From Octadecabacter sp. B2R22 (GTDB taxonomy: Bacteria; Pseudomonadota; Alphaproteobacteria; Rhodobacterales; Rhodobacteraceae): a DNA stretch of 64,000 bases. This document shows, piece after piece, positions 61,001-64,000 of this stretch; the first letter of the stretch is position 1; each line of letters starts with the position of its first letter. The stretch lies in the NCBI RefSeq assembly GCF_018861045.1, contig NZ_JAHKQJ010000008.1, positions 1-64,000 on the forward strand, given 5' to 3'. The translations under genes and the position numbers were made by a program. A model generated the notes under the pieces. It was not told the origin of the DNA. It did no database searches and was given only the letters and a program-made list of their open reading frames with translations.

Positions 61001-64000
61001 ATCGTACAGGTCAGACCCAAGGTGGCATCGGTAATCACGACGTCGTCCAGTGTCAGGTTGCCAATGTTACTGACTTCGATGCCGTAGAGGATTTCATCTC
61101 CAACGGCTGCAAATTCGCTTAGGCTGGCGGATTTGTTCACGGACAAAAGGCTGGTCGCCGCGAGAGGGTCAATCGTAATCGTCGCGCTGTCGGTAGCGGT
61201 TTCGGTCAGGCCGGTCGGGCTTGTGCCAAGGGCGCTGGCGGTGTTGTCGATTTGACCGTTGTCCAGATCGTCCTGCGTGACGAAATAGCTGGCGCTACAG
61301 GTGGTGTCATCTGTCAGCCCAGGGGCCAAGTCGTTGATCGTACAAGAAAAACCAGAGATCAATGGATCAGTCACCTCAACAGAGGTCAACGTCTGGGTGC
61401 CATCGTTGGTCACGGCAAACGTATAGACGATCTCTTCGTTCAGGGTATCGAACTGTGCACCGCTATCCGCCGCGAGAGCAGATTTAACCAATGTCAGTTC
61501 CGGCACAATGTTTGCCAGCACCGTGGCCGAGCTGCTTGGCGATGTGACGGTCAGTCCACCAGCCTCAAATGAGGCCGAAGCCGTGTTGTCCACCTGCCCT
61601 GCATCAATGTCGGCTTGGCTGACAGGCCCGTAGGTGCGCGTACAGCTAAAGCTGTCTGTAGGGAACAAGTTCAACGGCTGTTCGGTACATGTGAACGGCG
61701 CGCCGATTAGCGGGTCATCAATTGTGATCGGCTGGCTGTCGGCAATCACGGTCTCGCCCGAGTTGGTGACCGTAAAGGTGTAGGTAAGTGTGTCGCTCAG
61801 GTCATCGTAGTTGGCAGTGTCCGCGACTTTTTCCAATGTGATCCCTGGTGCGCCCGCTTGCGGGATCGCGACGCTGTCGGTGTTTGACGTGGTTGTGCCA
61901 TCGCTGGCAGAGGCGACGTTTATCACTGTGCCAGCCGCAACATCCGCGCCCGTGATTGTATACGTCGCGCGGCATTCAATCGAATCCCCCGGCGCGATGT
62001 CGCCAGCAGGACAGGTGATCGGCGACCCGAACTTATCATCCGCAATCGTTACCGCATCCGTGACTGTCACGTTACCGTCGTTGGTAACAGTATAGACATA
62101 GTCGACTGTCGCACCGTCAAAGAAGTCAGCGGCAAGGACAGGATCAGGGTCCGACGCTTTCACCAAGCTAAGCTCGGACGTTTGCGTTGCAGGGACCGTC
62201 AATGACACTTCGGGCGATGTTACGGTATCGCCATTGGCCGCAACGGCTGTGGCGGTTGCAGTGTTGGTGACGCCGCCGTCATCAATATCGCTTTGCAGAA
62301 CATCATAAGGATCAGCGACGGATGTACAGGTCACGCTGTCACCGGGGTCGAGAGTTACTGCCGGGCAGACAACGTCGACTTTGTCGTCGCTCACCGCGAA
62401 GGTGCTGATGCGCGTGTTACCGTCGTTCGTCAGTTCATACTCGTAAACGAGTTCGTCCGTGTCCGCTGTAATCGGGTTGGGACCACTGGCGAGCGTTTTG
62501 ACAATGCTCAGACCGGTTTCAATTACAGCCGTGACTTCTGCATCGGCTGTGCCGACTTCGGTTACGCCACCAATGGTGATTTCCGCATCGACGGTGTTGG
62601 GCACCGTGCCGCTGTCCATGTCATCAAGTGTTATGGTGTAAGTGGCCGTACAGGTGACGGACGCATTGGGTGCAATCGCACCTGCAGGGCAGCTTTCATC
62701 GCTTGTCAGGGCGTCAACAATGGTCGGCGGAGCAGGCCACGTGACATTACCCGTGTTGGTGATCTCGATATCATAAGAGATGACGTCGCCTTCGGCCGCA
62801 TAGGTTGTCGGCGTGGCAGTCTTGGTAACATCCATTGTTGGGGTTGCGACAGGTCCATCCAAAGACACAGTGTCGGACTCGCTGAGTGCGGTGTTGTCTG
62901 GGTCGGTCGCAGTTGCTGTCGCTGTGTTGTCCAGCGTCTGGCCGCTATTGATGAAATCGTCGATGTCATCTTGCGTGACCGTATAAGTGCCGGAACATGT
63001 CAGCTGGTTCGCCGCGCCGGGTGCTGCGGGCGGGACCGGCGGCAGCAACGTGGCCACACTACAAGACAGCGTTGGAATAAGAGGATCGGTCAGTTCTACA
63101 TCGGTAAGTGTCGTGTTGCCTTCGTTGGTGATCGTAAAGTCATATGTAATGACCTCGCCCACAGTGCTGAACGTGGACGGCGTCGCGACCTTCTCAACAG
63201 TCATTACCGAGTTAAAGGCTGGACCTGTCAAAGTAACCGTATCTTCCAGCGCACCAAGTGAGCCGTATTCCGGATCACCAGTCGCTTGGGCGATGTTCGT
63301 CAGGGTTTGCGCGTCAACGTCTTCTTGCGTGACCGTATAGGTCGCGGAACAGTTTGCTGAGTTAGGAGCTGGTGCGCCCGATTCAACGCTTTCCAGCAAT
63401 GTCGGGGTACAGGTCACGGCCCCGATCTTGTCATCAATCACCGCAATGTTGTCGATATTCACCGAACCAATGTTCGAAACGACGTAATTATAGGTGATGA
63501 CCTCTCCGACTTGGGTAAACGTCGTCGCGCCGCCATCGACGGTCTTTACCAACTCATACCCAGGCGCGATCGTTTCGATCGCACCATTGGCAAGGTTATC
63601 ACCGCGACGGAAATCCCAGTAGTTGTCATTCGGGTCGTCATCATAAACTTGCGATACAGTCTGTCCGGTGGACAGGATATTATCGAGAAGTGCTGAGTTG
63701 GTGGACGCAAACCAAGCGGTGTTAAACGTGTTGTTGCCGAAACCAGTTGTGGTGCCAAAGCTTGTGTTGCCATCAGTGCTGGTTATCTCGGTTGTGATGC
63801 CAGACCATGACCCAACATCATATCCGTTGATAAATAGGTTGATGTCGTCTTCATCAAAGCCGCCAACCTGGGTGTCGCCATCATACGCGGAAAAACGGAC
63901 GTCCATCCGCGCGATGGACCCACCGAAATAATCAGAACAGGAAGAAAACCCGCAATCCAGCGAGATGGGATCGTTTACAGTAAACGGGTTACCTCGGAAT
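52051..64000 (-). CDS. Giant DUF11/DUF7507-repeat surface protein with OmpA-like C-terminus (5' truncated)
   Basis: The frame is open to the right edge, so more than 3980 residues are visible and the start is missing. After an N-terminal beta-type segment (VGSWSGITTEITSTDGN) there are about 30 tandem modules of roughly 100-125 residues, each starting like LxxxKTA..., with VGEVITYxYxVTNxGNxTL, usually a Cys pair and TYTVTQDDIDAG.xxNxAxA. Then come a typical DUF11 module (ILAVKTVTPDRATVGQTV), an SdrD-B/carboxypeptidase-regulatory-like module (GKVFDDRNMNGYQDG, TTDEYGRYSVPC) and a final 90 residues resembling a degenerate OmpA peptidoglycan-binding domain (FVPNSDDLTPAL, QLARDRMDRLEALIRDRW). Probable fibrillar adhesin or surface-layer protein held in the envelope by its C-terminus and the downstream barrel. 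No CTERM signal is seen. Confidence 0.87.
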   Translation of the reverse strand, partial: FRGNPFTVNDPISLDCGFSSCSDYFGGSIARMDVRFSAYDGDTQVGGFDEDDINLFINGYDVGSWSGITTEITSTDGNTSFGTTTGFGNNTFNTAWFASTNSALLDNILSTGQTVSQVYDDDPNDNYWDFRRGDNLANGAIETIAPGYELVKTVDGGATTFTQVGEVITYNYVVSNIGSVNIDNIAVIDDKIGAVTCTPTLLESVESGAPAPNSANCSATYTVTQEDVDAQTLTNIAQATGDPEYGSLGALEDTVTLTGPAFNSVMTVEKVATPSTFSTVGEVITYDFTITNEGNTTLTDVELTDPLIPTLSCSVATLLPPVPPAAPGAANQLTCSGTYTVTQDDIDDFINSGQTLDNTATATATDPDNTALSESDTVSLDGPVATPTMDVTKTATPTTYAAEGDVISYDIEITNTGNVTWPAPPTIVDALTSDESCPAGAIAPNASVTCTATYTITLDDMDSGTVPNTVDAEITIGGVTEVGTADAEVTAVIETGLSIVKTLASGPNPITADTDELVYEYELTNDGNTRISTFAVSDDKVDVVCPAVTLDPGDSVTCTSVADPYDVLQSDIDDGGVTNTATATAVAANGDTVTSPEVSLTVPATQTSELSLVKASDPDPVLAADFFDGATVDYVYTVTNDGNVTVTDAVTIADDKFGSPITCPAGDIAPGDSIECRATYTITGADVAAGTVINVASASDGTTTSNTDSVAIPQAGAPGITLEKVADTANYDDLSDTLTYTFTVTNSGETVIADSQPITIDDPLIGAPFTCTEQPLNLFPTDSFSCTRTYGPVSQADIDAGQVDNTASASFEAGGLTVTSPSSSATVLANIVPELTLVKSALAADSGAQFDTLNEEIVYTFAVTNDGTQTLTSVEVTDPLISGFSCTINDLAPGLTDDTTCSASYFVTQDDLDNGQIDNTASALGTSPTGLTETATDSATITIDPLAATSLLSVNKSASLSEFAAVGDEILYGIEVSNIGNLTLDDVVITDATLGLTCTIGTLAPLAMDDSCVGSHIITQADIDAGEFVNEASASATGAPTVTSGVTVDGPTRAPSFTVEKTASADTEVAVGTVVTYSHLVTNTGNVTLTDITLTDTHTSTSGGTQSLAFSPSNVIATLAPDATTTVTTTYTITQDDIDAGSDVTNTVSATATPPTGTTVAPATDDEVVDLEDINTALSVVKTESDGSGDFGDLPTDETFTFEVTNDGNVTLKGFTLTDDLTGFSCLLADIPPLTSVTTCDDGSPLSTTYTVLQDDIDTGSLTNAVTVTDGTVVAEDEVTLAGPDQLPLLEMVKTATSGANFDAVGDEVTYDYVVTNDGNITLTAPITVADDKTTVTCPALPAAGLAPDANITCTATYAVTQDDLDAGFVTNAATASISQPVVPSATYPAGTAAVDSDEVTETVTSNQLPEIEIAKAVLAGTASTYSAITDSVTFEFTVTNTGNVTLTDSVTVTDLTIPATLTCPAGGPVTIAPGDAVTCTTTWTPDQGDIDAGSFTNEATAETSFGGNPVATDPLVPATATVTAIQTPEMEMVKVLTGLQEPAPGSAPTTTFASGNVALYSYTITNTGNTTLTSPITIEDNLIGTIACPLVDLAPTDSPMVCTASYVITTDDVELGSVTNIATATDAGGTESEPATETVPGDASPSMSMIKEADVATFNAVGDPIVYTYTVTNTSVGVETSPGVFLRPAFENVITITDDKFPGTAISCLPTADSRLSPDEETTCTATYLVTQEDLDAVQGDGSGGLTSAFVTNNAVAETLYGSTDVVSPAQTVTVDGVAAPALTTTKDVTTGNDPAAVDDVLEYTITTTNTGNQQMSGITVTDAMLPTLTCTINGVAASSPFTLEAGIAGAGDSVICTGSYTVTQDDVDAQVLTNTATAEGSSPDGEVVTTPVTDIHPLVTDSGEITVLKELTAGTPAAAFTDLNQPISFTITVTNDRLVSLENIRVTDSRVAGTCVIPGPLAPGESDSSCEFIYQIQQEDIDAGQLTNVATAVGTPVTPDAEDVTGSDDITVFGPLFEPTLNVTKSADLTEITQEGDLITYTYVIANLGNVTITDQPDLSDDKIPNPADFTCDAIPTGGLAPNESITCTAIYSATQDDVDNGGVTNIATVEVVDTYNGGTVGGTDSVTVPSERSPAMTVLKEASDTTDVALGDIITYTYTVTNTGNVTLEPVTLADDHTSAAGTSALAIEDNGIIASLAPDEIVTLTATYEVTQADIDAGADLTNTVTATPTPPTGTTLDPVTAEETVTIEDAEPSLEVLKTLSDTPDPIVPDVSTVTFEITIENDGNVTLTAPTLTDTLSRADTTLITPNPVPSYVSGDSATTGTVGMLDVGEIWVYTVSHTITQDDIDAGGLSNSVLAEATDPFGTPTEDTSDDGTGAGGKPTTFTIDPEPAVEGIKTITSTTIAVGETVTFEITVENTGNVTLNSVGVASDTLTRADGTLLALTTGPSFLSADMGSSAGNLLVGEIATYTATYVLTQDDIDAGGIENTATVTGSDPDGTPATDVTDNGTGDGDDPTELVIAASPEISMLKTLLSGGPTYNAVDQELVFNFAITNEGNITLTEDVTITDAMITDAGETITCDPMPLAPGDTLNCTGSYFVTQDDIDTGEITNSATAASDETDETTPDTVTVPALQEPELSLLKVADEIQPEDFIVGAIASYTYTVTNTGNVTIVDPITITDNRIAAADITCPVFPTAGVAPDGTYVCTATYTVTVDDVALGSVTNNASASDGTTTSPLTSETIPVDGVPALETLKALFAVNGDESATDFSAVGDILTYEFTVTNDGNVAFANDIFVVDPIIDQSPITCFTSTPANPDLISGESTTCQGTYTVTQDDLDAGEVFNEATSQTSFGVGPTLVESPAGTTTTPADTDPAITLVKSVATLPVNAIDQVLTYTLRITNTGNQTLTDVVGTDALLPNMVCEVDTLDAGDELVCSDTYQVTQDDIDSETLVNTASVSAIDPQGDEATGGDTLITQMPDAEPSFTLAKAANPDPFGAVGSAVLYTFTATNNGTVTLFDVTITDDIADPAYSCTIARLNVGANDNSCTLSYTVTQDDVDAGEIVNVANATATDPFGTVVPATATNTAMGPTQEPALEVVKIASLGGTAVGSEVSYTLNITNTGNVSLTPPVIVDTMTRNNGQSVNLDAPFALQSGDTDNDGLVDVTETWVYTATYTLGQGDLNAGGLSNSVVATAQSPDGTPASDTSDDGDNSDGNTEDDPTEIAIVPGPAINTVKTIVSGVPAVGETITYEIVATNIGNVTLTDRTITDTITRLDGGSADGATTGPTLTSGNAAGIDPGETWVWSFTYEITQDDVDAGGLANTATAGGSAPDGTVVTDQSDNGDDTDGNTTDDDTRFTIIPVSELTVIKELVEIGEAAGEEALFLITVTNTGEATISNVEIVDTMTNNDGTVLTPVTVTVASGDPASLPVGGAITYDVSYTLTQDDVDSGGVSNTAIATGTAPDGTTVSDVSDVPTGGDGSTPTDATIIPDETMVATKVPTTPTRIAPNLYEVTFTMTLENTGNVTQTGLILEDDLTVFASPATLSSVATPVISGFDSGTANASFNGDSDIIMASTDASLAPGSIGVIELTVVYDVSTGQPEAGINTFNATSDRTTVTTQSDPVVPGADPDILAVKTVTPDRATVGQTVTYTMTFTNNLDTGESNLTFVDAMPAGLAYTPNSATYNGSATPQPTVSGRTLLWEDVSLDAGETVTITVQARVTDGGLGDIVNEAYVLDASGNRVSNVASATLRLPVEAVFDCADIIGKVFDDRNMNGYQDGVAENNGITDQTYYADGKFQIAPEIIEPDFEPGLPNVRLSTVDGTIITTDEYGRYSVPCAELPGDIGSNFTLKLDTRSLPSGYQLTTENPRVIRVTAGTMARLNFGATIATVVDIDLMDSAFVPNSDDLTPALIQGVDQLVAALQEDPSILRLTYYRATESQQLARDRMDRLEALIRDRWRRTGAGRLPIERTINRLQ
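52740..63580 (-). repeat. Array of about 30 divergent DUF11/DUF7507-type coding repeats
   Basis: Tandem modules of about 310-390 bases within the giant gene, recognisable at protein level by the recurring V-T-Q-D-D-I/V/L-D-A-G motif and K-T/A/S start. Units are diverged at nucleotide level, so long perfect repeats are absent. Most modules carry two cysteines about 14-25 residues apart (for example CPAGAI...VTCTATY), which may form one disulfide each. A few modules (near 53690-54600 and 56400-57200) are Cys-free and use a second consensus ending SNSVxAxxxDP.GTP..DTSDDG. Confidence 0.85.

Noticed and set aside
52740-63580. Possible CRISPR or satellite-type DNA repeat array
   Set aside because: The periodicity is at protein level, units are over 300 bases and diverged at nucleotide level inside one open frame; no short direct repeats with spacers.

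Overview
The window (about 57% GC by eye, compact, strongly alphaproteobacterial gene content) looks like a chromosomal or large-replicon segment of a marine Rhodobacterales (Roseobacter-group) bacterium. The evidence is the density of TRAP transporters, the exosortase D/VPLPA-CTERM and exosortase E/VPEID-CTERM protein-sorting genes typical of that order, ExoY-type exopolysaccharide genes and long DUF11/SdrD-type surface proteins. No rRNA, tRNA, insertion sequence, phage gene or CRISPR array was found.

Layout. (A) 1-2067: the 3' part of an unusual fusion of a class III aminotransferase and a cyanobacterial-AAR-like acyl reductase. (B) 2.2-28.5 kb: an exopolysaccharide and envelope-sorting locus. 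It holds a VPLPA-CTERM protein, a PrsT-like TPR lipoprotein, a rhomboid protease, an outer-membrane beta-barrel, a Wza-type export protein and an ExoY-like initiating sugar transferase. A divergent operon encodes an ExeA-like ATPase, a Wzz-like co-polymerase, a CapB-like kinase and a phytase-type esterase-like protein. Then come the dTDP-rhamnose genes (rfbA; rfbC-rfbB-rfbD), exosortase E with its tiny VPEID-CTERM partner, a 1379-residue SdrD/cadherin-type surface protein with a candidate C-terminal thioester domain, an OafA-type acyltransferase and exosortase D fused to EpsI. No Wzx, Wzy or elongating glycosyltransferase is present, so the polysaccharide locus is incomplete here.

(C) 28.8-46.97 kb: a catabolic island. 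A leftward operon, 35855 down to 28842, encodes a RutE-like reductase, an OsmC protein, a TRAP system, an intradiol (hydroxyquinol-type) dioxygenase, an HMGL-type synthase/lyase and a GntR/FCD regulator. Rightward genes encode a YciI-like protein, malonyl-CoA decarboxylase, a second TRAP system, a GlcG/HbpS-like protein and a membrane transporter. Two cupins and a TAXI-type TRAP system lie on the opposite strand. An ATCGAT-centred operator-like sequence is found at the three promoter regions of the island (an identical 17-mer at two, 15/17 at the third), so the island probably is one regulon, most simply controlled by the GntR protein encoded at the end of its main operon. The substrate is not identified; an aromatic compound broken down through malonic-semialdehyde/malonyl-CoA-type intermediates is the best inference.

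(D) 47.15-64 kb: UDP-glucose dehydrogenase, then (leftward) a giant DUF11/DUF7507-repeat surface protein of more than 3980 residues that runs off the window, followed 18 bases later by a large outer-membrane beta-barrel protein; the two look like partners.

The observations most worth follow-up are the aminotransferase-AAR fusion, the candidate thioester adhesin with a G11 tract upstream of its start, the exosortase-E tiny-peptide pair, the shared operator in the catabolic island, and the giant repeat protein with its beta-barrel partner.
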